From positions 819-7,071 of the forward strand of contig DAEF01000153.1 of the NCBI GenBank assembly GCA_002495225.1: a DNA stretch of 6,253 nt, given 5' to 3'. Shown here one piece after another: positions 1 through 3,967 of this stretch. Numbering within the stretch: the stretch's first letter is position 1; each line of letters begins with the position of its first letter. The notes below the pieces were generated by a model. That model worked only from the letters and a program-made list of their open reading frames with translations, did not search any database and was not told where the DNA came from. Source of the DNA: Methanoregulaceae archaeon UBA288. GTDB taxonomy: Archaea > Halobacteriota > Methanomicrobia > Methanomicrobiales > Methanospirillaceae. The position numbers and the translations under genes are program-made.

Positions 1-63
1 GAGGAGCGCCCGCCCCTCGACAGTACGGAGGATGTCCAGAAAAGCCTCCGCCACAACGTGCAT
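1..63 (-). CDS. Start of an unidentified gene running off the left edge
   Basis: An ATG at 63 opens a minus-strand frame of 21 codons that is still open at base 1; it reads MHVVAEAFLDILRTVEGRAL and looks like the amphipathic first helix of a soluble protein. I see no ribosome site in the 15 bases before the ATG, but a TATA-like stretch (CTATACC on the minus strand, 86-92) lies about 27 bases upstream, the usual distance for a leaderless archaeal transcript. It follows the RHH gene (131-373) on the same strand, so it may belong to the same leftward unit. The plus strand is also open here in one frame, so coding on this strand is not proven. The function cannot be told from 21 residues. Confidence 0.35.
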   Translation of the reverse strand, partial: MHVVAEAFLDILRTVEGRALL

Positions 64-85
64 GGAGTGAGCTTGAGGCCGGGTC

Positions 86-92
86 GGTATAG
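86..92 (-). promoter_or_regulatory. Possible TATA box for the leftward gene at 63
   Basis: The minus strand reads CTATACC here, centred about 27 bases before the ATG at 63. That spacing would give a transcript starting at or next to the start codon (leaderless), in keeping with the absence of a ribosome site. The match is short and lies in a small A/T-rich island between two genes. Confidence 0.3.
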
Positions 93-130
93 AGGGTTCC
101 TATCGCGGTGTGAAAGTGAAAGCAGGCCGG

Positions 131-373
131 TCAGAGCCGGCCGAGCTCCCGCTGCACGGCCGACCTGAACTCCTCGTTCGAGCGCAGCAGGTCGAGGAGG
201 ACCTGCCCGGTCCGGGTCCGCTCGTCCACCTCCGCGCGCTCCAGTTTCTCCTGGACGGCGGCCAGGACAAAGGCCGTGATATTCGGGCACGTCGCCCGGT
301 TCGATTCGACGTACTCCTGAATCCGGCGCTTCAGGTCGCCGTCTATCCGGGCGTGCAGAGTATAGTCGGCCAC
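131..373 (-). CDS. Ribbon-helix-helix (CopG/Arc-type) repressor, 80 aa
   Basis: The product is probably a small dimeric DNA-binding repressor. The frame is open upstream to 505, but the GTG at 373 is the better start: a ribosome site (AGGAG, minus strand) lies six bases before it, and the upstream extension would only translate the TGTAGCACA repeats. From this start the protein is 80 residues. A short beta-strand-like segment (ADYTLHARID, about 2-11) is followed by helix A (about 12-24) and helix B (about 30-45, ITAFVLAAVQEKLER), the order expected for an RHH fold. A charged helical tail follows (about 46-80), possibly for oligomerisation. It is transcribed away from the plus-strand operon starting at 506, with the repeat array 384-487 between them. 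One repeat touches the gene's own ribosome site, which suggests autorepression. No toxin gene is visible beside it, so an antitoxin role is not supported here. Confidence 0.75.
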   Translation of the reverse strand: MADYTLHARIDGDLKRRIQEYVESNRATCPNITAFVLAAVQEKLERAEVDERTRTGQVLLDLLRSNEEFRSAVQRELGRL

Positions 374-383
374 GGCGCGCTCC

Positions 384-487
384 TGTAGCACAGTGTAACG
401 CAGAGAGAGATAAGCCGTTGTAGCCATTTGTAGCACAAAATAGCACAACGCTTTTCTTGTAGCACATTGAGTACCACATGTAGCACA
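384..487. repeat. Phased TGTAGCACA repeat operator between divergent genes
   Basis: Exact TGTAGCACA copies start at 384, 429, 458 and 479. Near-copies start at 419 (TGTAGCCAT), 439 (AATAGCACA) and 470 (AGTACCACA). All have the same orientation. Starts at 419, 429, 439, 458 and 479 are close to multiples of ten bases apart, so the copies lie on nearly one face of the helix. The array fills the space between the minus-strand RHH gene (start 373) and the plus-strand mini-RHH gene (start 506), and its end copies abut both ribosome sites. Direct-repeat operators are known for RHH regulators such as the omega repressor; that one of the two neighbouring RHH proteins binds here is inference. An A/T-rich core (428-447) may hold the divergent promoters. 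Confidence 0.75.
428..447. promoter_or_regulatory. Probable divergent promoter core inside the repeat array
   Basis: This is the most A/T-rich stretch between the divergent genes, with ACAAAATAGC on the plus strand and GCTATTTTGT on the minus strand. It lies about 65 bases before the plus-strand start at 506 and about 65 before the minus-strand start at 373. Each transcript would then have a leader of roughly 40 bases that contains its ribosome site. It overlaps two repeat copies, so a bound repressor would cover it. No textbook archaeal TATA box is present, so the exact position is uncertain. Confidence 0.35.
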
Positions 488-505
488 ACGAGGTGAGCCA
501 CACAC

Positions 506-661
506 ATGATCGTGAGAGCGCGGGTCTGGGGCGAGACGGCGGCCATCGTCGAGGCGGCCTATGCCCGCGACCCCGAGATGACGCAGTCCCGGCTGGTCCG
601 GGACGCCCTGCGGGCCTACGCCCGGGAACAGGCGATCGAGGTGCCGGCGTGCCCGGCATGA
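506..661 (+). CDS. Mini ribbon-helix-helix protein, 51 aa, first gene of operon
   Basis: A 51-residue product beginning MIVRARVWGETAAIVEAAYA. The start is set by GAGGTGA at 490-496, nine bases before the ATG. The sequence fits a minimal RHH fold: strand IVRARVW (2-8), helix A about 10-21, a turn with PEMTQ, and helix B (SRLVRDALRAYAREQ, about 27-41). There is almost nothing outside the DNA-binding unit. It is the promoter-proximal gene of the long plus-strand operon, opposite the other RHH gene and beside the TGTAGCACA array. An arrangement with two regulators competing for one operator, like a lysogeny switch, is possible but inferred. Its stop overlaps the next start as ATGA (658-661). Confidence 0.7.
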   Translation: MIVRARVWGETAAIVEAAYARDPEMTQSRLVRDALRAYAREQAIEVPACPA

Positions 662-798
662 CCGACGCGCCGCCGGTCCGGGTCCGGCGGGAGGTCGCCG
701 ACGTGATCGGCTGGTCGCCCGCCGCGCTCCGGGACCTCGAGCGTGCCGGGATCGTGCAGATCGTCGACCAGAGAGTTACCACTGGAATCAGACTATGA
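658..798 (+). CDS. Minimal MerR/excisionase-like HTH protein, 46 aa
   Basis: The product is 46 residues. Residues 11-33 (REVADVIGWSPAALRDLERAGIV) follow the pattern of the MerR/Xis winged-helix: a helix ending at an IGWS turn, a recognition helix (PAALRDLE), then AGIV. The final GIRL resembles the wing of MerR proteins, and the protein stops just after it, with no effector or dimerisation helix. Stand-alone HTHs of this size are typical of excisionases and small element-encoded regulators. It overlaps its neighbours by ATGA at 658-661 and 795-798, so it is probably made by translational coupling. A longer ancestral protein cut by a stop is possible, but reading through the stop does not restore MerR-like sequence. 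Confidence 0.6.
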   Translation: MTDAPPVRVRREVADVIGWSPAALRDLERAGIVQIVDQRVTTGIRL

Positions 799-959
799 AA
801 AATCAGGAGCATGGCCACTTCCCCACGGGAGCCAACCTCGGGGAATGCGCCGTTATACTATGTACCGGAGATGATGAAGGTTTCTCCGGCCTCGATCTTT
901 TCGCCAGAACCATCTCGAATACCCCGCCGAACGAGCGGCGTATCCGGGGGTTCGGATGA
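795..959 (+). CDS. Small protein of unknown function, 54 aa
   Basis: A 54-residue frame (starts MKNQEHGHFPTGANLGECAV, ends RRIRGFG) fits exactly between its neighbours, with ATGA overlaps at both ends (795-798 and 956-959). This is the best evidence that it is real, and it explains a stretch that would otherwise look like a 150-base gap. The sequence GECAVILC (16-23) looks like a buried beta-strand, followed by an acidic loop (TGDDEGF) and a helix (SGLDLFARTI, about 31-40). Codon use is less G/C-biased than in its neighbours. I do not recognise the family. A longer frame starting at the ATG at 811 covers the same bases but has only one base between AGGAG and its start and runs out of frame through the next gene. 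Confidence 0.55.
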   Translation: MKNQEHGHFPTGANLGECAVILCTGDDEGFSGLDLFARTISNTPPNERRIRGFG

Positions 960-1309
960 CCTGGGAAACGGTCGGCTCCGCCGGCCGGGCCGACGACTCG
1001 GACGACATCGCGATCCGGATCGCGGCCCCGGTCTCGCGCCGGTACCGGGTCCTGGCCGCGGACGCGCCGCGGGTGCTCGCCGGCTACCCGGGGGTCCTCT
1101 ACAGCGAGGAGGGCGAGCCCATCGGCGACATCGAGAGCTCGGCCAGCCTGCGGATGCTTCTCGGCGCGTCCCGCGCCGGGCTCGGGTTCGTCGCGGACGG
1201 CGAGATCTGCCCGGTCGAGGTCGCCGCGTTCCTGATCGTGCGCGATCACCTGCGGGCGCACTACTACCGCGACGACGGGCCGATCGAAGTCCTGGGCGGG
1301 GGTGCCTGA
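956..1309 (+). CDS. Hypothetical protein, 117 aa
   Basis: An uncharacterised soluble protein of 117 residues with strongly G/C-biased third positions. The start is the ATG of an ATGA overlap with the 54-aa gene. Residues 1-17 are acidic (ADDSDD) and probably flexible. Residues 18-60 alternate hydrophobic residues like a small beta structure (IAIRIAAPVSRRYRVLA, then VLYSEEGEPIGDIE), and residues 62-105 look helical (SLRMLLGASRAG, then PVEVAAFLIVRDHLRAHYY). The stop overlaps the next start as TGATG (1307-1311). No catalytic or metal-binding motif is visible, and I do not recognise the family. Confidence 0.7.
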   Translation: MTWETVGSAGRADDSDDIAIRIAAPVSRRYRVLAADAPRVLAGYPGVLYSEEGEPIGDIESSASLRMLLGASRAGLGFVADGEICPVEVAAFLIVRDHLRAHYYRDDGPIEVLGGGA

Positions 1310-1650
1310 TGCTGTTCTGCTGGCGGAACTGCGACGGCGGCCCCTGCGAGCTGCGCGCGATCACGGACGAGGAGACGCCGCCGGTCTGCTGCGCGTTCGG
1401 CCTCGACATCGACCCGTGCTGGCACCTGATCCCGTCCGGCCGGTCCACGATGCCCCGGACGGGGGCCGACCTGCTGCCCGGCCCGTTCTGCGAGATCCCG
1501 GCGACTGCGATCGCACGGGCGACGGCCGAGGGCGGCCGGTACACCCTCGAGATCGGCCGCATCGACCGGCTCCTGGTCCTGGTCTCGCGGGCCGCGTTCA
1601 ACGAGGCGGTGACGGCGATGGAGGCGATCAGCCGTGCAGCAGCGGAGTGA
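1309..1650 (+). CDS. Cysteine-rich hypothetical protein, 113 aa
   Basis: A 113-residue protein of unknown function. The start overlaps the previous stop as TGATG, and GGGGGTG at 1299-1305 gives a near-consensus ribosome site. The first 61 residues hold seven cysteines (C4, C8, C13, C27, C28, C37, C61) in a pattern that could hold zinc or iron, though no standard finger spacing is clear. Residues 64-113 form a likely beta-turn-helix region (RYTLEIGRIDRLLVLVS, then a helix FNEAVTAMEAISRAAAE). The end overlaps the next gene by 17 bases; the same junction geometry recurs at 1851-1867. It sits in the run of small cysteine-rich genes, so a shared metal-binding theme is likely. Confidence 0.7.
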   Translation: MLFCWRNCDGGPCELRAITDEETPPVCCAFGLDIDPCWHLIPSGRSTMPRTGADLLPGPFCEIPATAIARATAEGGRYTLEIGRIDRLLVLVSRAAFNEAVTAMEAISRAAAE

Positions 1651-1867
1651 TTCGACCGTCTGCGCCCGGTGCCGGGAGGAGACCGGGACCCACACTCACA
1701 TACGACTCCGGCGCGTGGGCCGGGGGTTCGTGATCGAGCAGGACGGAGTCTGCTGGGCCAGGTTCCCATGCTCGCTGTCGGAGGCCGACGCGAGCATGGC
1801 GTTGCTGTATGGGCACCCCAGGGTTCGGGCAGCGAGGGAGGCGGTCCGTCGTGCAGCGGTGGAGTGA
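1634..1867 (+). CDS. Zinc-ribbon-like protein, 77 aa
   Basis: The start is the GTG at 1634, with GGAGG at 1620-1624 nine bases ahead. The first 18 residues (VQQRSDSTVCARCREETG) form a CxxC knuckle (C10, C13); a second pair is C40 and C46, so four cysteines could bind one zinc. Between them lies a beta-hairpin-like stretch (THIRLRRVGRGFVIEQDG). The C-terminal 30 residues are a helix rich in Ala and Arg. The N-terminus is clearly related to that of the next gene, which also starts with GTG at the same distance from the same ribosome site. A role in nucleic-acid or protein binding is the usual inference for such ribbons; no catalytic residues are visible. Confidence 0.65.
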   Translation: MQQRSDSTVCARCREETGTHTHIRLRRVGRGFVIEQDGVCWARFPCSLSEADASMALLYGHPRVRAAREAVRRAAVE

Positions 1868-1997
1868 CCCGGCCGCCTGCTCCCGGTGCAGGGAGGAGAT
1901 CGGGCCGGTCGAGCTCCGGTACTCCCTGCGCACCTATCACCGGCCGCTCTGCGAGCGGTGCATCGAGGAGATCCGGAGCCGGAGGGGCGCGGAATGA
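1851..1997 (+). CDS. Small zinc-ribbon protein, 48 aa
   Basis: Starting at GTG 1851 gives 48 residues: a knuckle C10-R-C13 region matching the previous gene (11 of the first 18 positions identical) and a second CxxC (C34, C37, LCERC), the classic four-cysteine zinc ribbon. An in-frame ATG at 1809 would add 14 residues, but GGAGG at 1837-1841, nine bases before the GTG, and the parallel with the upstream gene favour the shorter form. The end is basic (IRSRRGAE). It overlaps the gene before by 17 bases and the gene after by ATGA (1994-1997). It probably arose by duplication from, or gave rise to, its neighbour. Confidence 0.65.
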   Translation: MQRWSDPAACSRCREEIGPVELRYSLRTYHRPLCERCIEEIRSRRGAE

Positions 1998-2278
1998 AGT
2001 TCACCCCCGAGAACGCGCTGTCCGTGGTCTACGGCCACAAGTGCAGCACCGTCCGGCGCAAGCCGAAGGCCGAGCCCGGCGACGTGTTCCCAGTCGGTGA
2101 GTTCCGGTATCGTGTCCTCGACGTGATGCCGATGCCGGTGCACCGAATCGTCGGCGAGTTTTACCACTGCGAGGGGTTCGCGACGCCGGGCGATTGCATG
2201 GCCGGCCTGCAAGCCGTCTACCCGGACGTGGAGCTGATCACGACGCTCTGGCTGCACTTCTTTGCGAGGTGTCCATGA
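1994..2278 (+). CDS. ASCH/PUA-like domain protein, 94 aa
   Basis: Probably an RNA- or nucleotide-binding protein of the ASCH group (PUA-like beta barrel). Matching features in order: a short strand and helix (1-12), GHKCSTVRRKPK (14-25) resembling the GxKxxTxR signature, EPGDVFPV (27-34) where the family has a Gly-Asp before a strand, RYRVLDVMPMPVHRI (38-52) as paired strands, then EGF (60-62) and the closing strand LWLHFF (85-90). The length is close to that of single-domain ASCH proteins. The ATG is preceded by GGAGGGG at 1981-1987 with six bases between. ASCH domains are linked to translation control and RNA or base-modification chemistry and are frequent in viruses; which of these applies is not visible. 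Recognition is from pattern only. Confidence 0.6.
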   Translation: MKFTPENALSVVYGHKCSTVRRKPKAEPGDVFPVGEFRYRVLDVMPMPVHRIVGEFYHCEGFATPGDCMAGLQAVYPDVELITTLWLHFFARCP

Positions 2279-2412
2279 CCCGCACGTTCGAGTGCGCCAT
2301 GTGCCTGCCGGGCTGCACCCTCACGACGGACGAGGACGAGATCGAGGTCCCGTCGGCGTGCCCGTGGCCGGCGTCGGTCAACGCGCCGACGTGGACGGAG
2401 GCCGGGCCGTGA
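2275..2412 (+). CDS. Tiny cysteine-containing protein, 45 aa
   Basis: A 45-residue product starting MTRTFECAMCLPGCTL. The cysteines are C7, C10, C14 and C29, with CAMC forming a metal-knuckle-like pair, followed by an acidic run (TTDEDEIEV) and a Pro/Trp-rich end. The ATG overlaps the previous stop (ATGA, 2275-2278), with GAGGTG at 2266-2271. Its stop overlaps a GTG as GTGA (2409-2412). It could be a small metal-binding protein like its neighbours; I do not recognise a family. Confidence 0.5.
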   Translation: MTRTFECAMCLPGCTLTTDEDEIEVPSACPWPASVNAPTWTEAGP

Positions 2413-2471
2413 CGCCCGGCGTGCTCGCGGTCGTGGGGGTCGCCGAATGGAGGCGCCGGAGGCCGGCATGA
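2409..2471 (+). CDS. Possible 20-codon micro-gene
   Basis: A 20-residue frame (VTPGVLAVVGVAEWRRRRPA) begins with a GTG that overlaps the previous stop (GTGA, 2409-2412), has GGAGG at 2397-2401 seven bases ahead, and ends in an ATGA overlap with the next gene (2468-2471). All three signals match the surrounding genes. The product would be a short hydrophobic segment with an Arg-rich end. It may be a functional micropeptide, or simply a way to carry ribosomes to the next start. The next gene also has an in-frame ATG at 2447, which would leave this segment as partly non-coding overlap. Confidence 0.4.
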   Translation: MTPGVLAVVGVAEWRRRRPA

Positions 2472-2710
2472 TCGGCGGCCCGTGCCACCGCTGCCGCCAC
2501 GCCCGCCCGGTGCAGAGCAGGGGCCACTGGTGCGCGCACCTCGATACGCCGGCGACCGGGAACGGCTGTCTCTGGTTCCGCTGCCGCGACCGCTGCACCA
2601 TGCCCGACGGGAACGGGACGATCTGCCTCGTGACCGGCGACCTGCTTTCGGCCGGGCCGTGCCCCGTGGACTGCGAGCACCACCTCGGCGGGAGGGGGCG
2701 GACGTGCTGA
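2468..2710 (+). CDS. Ten-cysteine zinc-finger-like protein, 80 aa
   Basis: An 80-residue protein with ten cysteines (C6, C9, C22, C34, C39, C43, C53, C65, C69, C80) and several histidines (H7, H11, H20, H24, H71, H72). CHRC near the start is a zinc knuckle, and WCAH (21-24) plus FRCRDRC (37-43) provide further ligands, so two or more zinc sites are plausible. The ATG at 2468 is preferred: GGAGG (2458-2462) lies five bases ahead and the codon forms ATGA with the preceding stop. An ATG at 2447 would add seven residues with a weaker ribosome site. No known enzyme motif is visible. It is one of at least four Cys-rich products in this operon. Confidence 0.65.
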   Translation: MIGGPCHRCRHARPVQSRGHWCAHLDTPATGNGCLWFRCRDRCTMPDGNGTICLVTGDLLSAGPCPVDCEHHLGGRGRTC

Positions 2711-2889
2711 CGCTCGTCATCAACCCCGGCGGGACCGCGCGCAACGTGAAGATCGACGAGGCCCTGTATCACCTGGGCTTCGACATCCGCCGGCCGGATC
2801 ACTGCCCGCCGCGGACGTCGAAGGAGAAGCGCCGGCATCGGAGGGCGCGCCACCGGCGGCGGCAGGAGCAGCGGGAGGCGAATCGATGA
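2704..2889 (+). CDS. Small basic protein with Arg-rich tail, 61 aa
   Basis: The GTG at 2704 follows GGAGGGGG (2691-2698) and overlaps the previous gene by seven bases. The first half (VLTLVINPGGTARNVKIDEALYH region, 1-30) looks like a strand, loop and helix. From residue 38 to the end the chain is extremely basic, with arginine, lysine and histidine in most positions up to 53. Such tails normally contact DNA, RNA or an acidic partner. It overlaps the next gene by ATGA (2886-2889). Family unknown; a nucleic-acid-binding role is inferred from charge alone. Confidence 0.55.
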   Translation: MLTLVINPGGTARNVKIDEALYHLGFDIRRPDHCPPRTSKEKRRHRRARHRRRQEQREANR

Positions 2890-3161
2890 GTGCCCCGGCT
2901 CTCTCCCGGCGTCCCCGGCCCGGACCAGCGCTCCCGGTCGACGAGGAGGAGATGCGCCGGTGGGTGCTGTGGCTCATCGCCCGCGGGTACGCGGAGAGCA
3001 CGGCCAGGCTCTGGGCATCGAAGATACGGACCGCCTACGCCCACGGCATCGGCTCGCCGGACGCGGTGGGGGACGAGTTCCTCAACTGGTCGAGCCCGTT
3101 GCGCTCCAGCCTCCGGCAGGCGCTCCGCGAGCTCGACGCGTTCAGGAGGGCCGGCCGGTGA
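2886..3161 (+). CDS. Stand-alone integrase core-binding-like (SAM-like) domain, 91 aa
   Basis: Ninety-one residues resembling the N-terminal core-binding domain of tyrosine recombinases without the catalytic half. After a Pro/Arg-rich lead (1-17), helices follow in the expected order: EEEMRRWVLWLIARG (20-34), a YAESTARLWASKIRTAYAHG helix (35-54), a short DAVGDEFLNW segment (59-68) and a long final helix (SSLRQALRELDAFRRAGR). The phrase RGYAESTARLWASKIR parallels the G-x-S-x-x-T-x-x-x-Y pattern of XerC/D-type arm domains. No catalytic Arg-His-Arg-Tyr set follows. It may be a DNA-binding accessory or a relic of an integrase. Ribosome site GGAGG at 2874-2878; ATGA overlap before, GTGA overlap after. 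Confidence 0.5.
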   Translation: MSAPALSRRPRPGPALPVDEEEMRRWVLWLIARGYAESTARLWASKIRTAYAHGIGSPDAVGDEFLNWSSPLRSSLRQALRELDAFRRAGR

Positions 3162-3331
3162 GGTGGGTGTTCGTGAGCCTCCCGTCCGGCGGCCCCATCC
3201 AGATCGTGAGCATACAGAGCGAGCGGGACCGGTTCATGCGGTACTGCAACAGGGAGCGGATCCGCTGCGGCCTGATCCGCGTGGACGAGACCGGGATCGT
3301 CGTCGAGCACCCGGTGATCGAGGTCGAGTGA
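3158..3331 (+). CDS. Small hypothetical protein, 57 aa
   Basis: The GTG at 3158 (GTGA overlap with the previous stop; GGAGGG at 3145-3150) gives 57 residues. The order looks like strand (VRWVFVSLP), turn, strand (PIQIVSI), helix (SERDRFMRYCNRERI), strand (CGLIRVDETGIVVEH), a compact alpha/beta unit. The two cysteines (C30, C37) are too far apart to suggest a finger. I do not recognise the family. It is the last clearly coding member of the overlapping chain; its stop joins an ATG as TGATG (3329-3333). Confidence 0.55.
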   Translation: MRWVFVSLPSGGPIQIVSIQSERDRFMRYCNRERIRCGLIRVDETGIVVEHPVIEVE

Positions 3332-3429
3332 TGGCCGTCCTCTCTCTCTCTCTCTCGTACTGTACTGTGGGTACCCAGTGGTACCCAGACACTGGGTACC
3401 CATGGGTACCCACTTCTGCGGAGGGGTGA
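3331..3429 (+). CDS. Doubtful 32-codon frame across the palindrome operator
   Basis: An ATG in a TGATG junction, with GAGGT at 3320-3324 six bases ahead, opens 32 codons ending just before the start of the RHH gene at 3433. Its sequence is almost wholly dictated by the CT tract (LSLSLS) and the GGTACC palindromes (repeats of Tyr-Pro, Val-Pro-Thr), so it is more likely a leader or untranslated spacer than a selected protein. It is listed because the start and stop signals are as good as those of neighbouring genes and translation here could affect how the operator works. Confidence 0.25.
   Translation: MAVLSLSLSYCTVGTQWYPDTGYPWVPTSAEG
3340..3356 (+). repeat. CT dinucleotide tract
   Basis: Seventeen bases of alternating C and T lie just before the palindrome operator. 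A shorter AGAGAGAGA run (402-410) also lies inside the other control region of the window. On one strand this is a polypurine run, which can bend or stiffen DNA. Whether it is functional or slippage-derived cannot be told. Confidence 0.6.
3368..3412. promoter_or_regulatory. Operator-like array of four TGGGTACCCA palindromes
   Basis: Four adjoining 10-bp units: TGGGTACCCA at 3368-3377, GTGGTACCCA at 3378-3387 (one arm imperfect), a 5-bp spacer GACAC, then TGGGTACCCA at 3393-3402 and 3403-3412. The exact units are perfect palindromes. Steps between units are 10, 15 and 10 bases, i.e. two pairs half a turn out of phase. The array ends 20 bases before the start of an RHH-type gene. Arrays of short palindromes are normal targets for RHH dimers (operators, or centromere sites for partition proteins), so autoregulation or a partition site is the natural inference. 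No TATA box is evident beside it. Confidence 0.75.
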
Positions 3430-3432
3430 TCC

Positions 3433-3951
3433 GTGAGTTCGGTGAGAATCGACGCCAACGGCCGTGAGACCCACCAGGTATCGGTCTGGCTCCCGGTCGA
3501 CGTGATCCGGCTGATCCGGGCCGACCGGCTGAACCTCACGCGGTTCATCCTCGAACAGCTCGAACTCTTCTACGGGCTCGACGCCGGGTCGGGAGACCGC
3601 GAGCACCGGGACCGGCTCGCCGCCGCAGCCCGGGCAGCGTTCGAGCAGCAGCGCGCGGCCGAGGCCGAGCGCGACTTAGACCACGAGCGCGCCCGTGCGG
3701 CCGTTCGGCAGATGCGCGCCGAGTGCGAGATCGCAAAGGCACGGCAGCAGGGGATCGCCGACGCGCTCTATCAGATCGTCGGCGACGATCCCACGGGCCG
3801 GTACCTGCGGACCCTGCCCGAGAACGACATGAACGGCGACCGCGTGGACGACTGGGACGCCCTGGTCCGCCGGGTCTGCCGGCTCTGCGGGGCCGAGATC
3901 GATTCGGCCGAGGTCGCAGAGGGGGTGCGGGCGCTGGTCGCGAAGGCGTGA
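3433..3951 (+). CDS. RHH-type DNA-binding protein with coiled coil, 172 aa
   Basis: Probable DNA-binding regulator or partition-type protein. The N-terminus fits an RHH unit: strand HQVSVWLP (14-21), helix A (DVIRLIRADR, 23-32), helix B (TRFILEQLELFYG, 36-48). Residues 55-112 are a long, highly charged Ala/Glu/Arg helix, very likely a coiled coil (AAAARAAFEQQRAAEAERDLDH region). The end (113-172) is a small domain with CRLC (149-152), half of a zinc knuckle, and an acidic patch (NDMNGDRVDDWD). The GTG start is set by GGAGG (3420-3424), eight bases ahead. The palindrome array directly upstream is the likely binding site. The gene converges on the lectin gene with only 16 bases between the stops. 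A structural phage protein is an alternative, as long charged helices are unspecific. Confidence 0.65.
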   Translation: MSSVRIDANGRETHQVSVWLPVDVIRLIRADRLNLTRFILEQLELFYGLDAGSGDREHRDRLAAAARAAFEQQRAAEAERDLDHERARAAVRQMRAECEIAKARQQGIADALYQIVGDDPTGRYLRTLPENDMNGDRVDDWDALVRRVCRLCGAEIDSAEVAEGVRALVAKA

Positions 3952-3967
3952 CCGGTGAGAAAAGGGG

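Noticed and set aside
384..487. CRISPR-like array
   Set aside because: The repeat unit is only 9 bp, spacing is about 10 bp with no unique spacers, and no cas genes are present; it fits an operator.
374..505. N-terminal extension of the minus-strand RHH protein up to 505
   Set aside because: It would translate the operator repeats into Cys/Ala-rich sequence; the GTG at 373 has a proper ribosome site.
131..661. Toxin-antitoxin pair made of the two divergent RHH genes
   Set aside because: Both products look like DNA-binding proteins and they are divergent, not in one operon; no toxin-like partner is visible.
865..889. 7-bp inverted repeat (CCGGAGA / TCTCCGG) with 11-base loop
   Set aside because: It lies inside the 54-aa gene and has no T tract, so neither terminator nor operator is supported.
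811..1308. Frame from ATG 811 running into and past the 117-aa gene
   Set aside because: AGGAG is only one base from the ATG, and the frame runs out of phase through 956-1309, where the 117-aa frame has better codon use and junctions. Only its last part, from 1309, is a real gene.
858..1940. Long minus-strand frame opposite the operon
   Set aside because: Arg/Pro/Ser-rich shadow typical of the antisense of G+C-rich genes, with no domain pattern; the plus strand carries several well-linked genes here.
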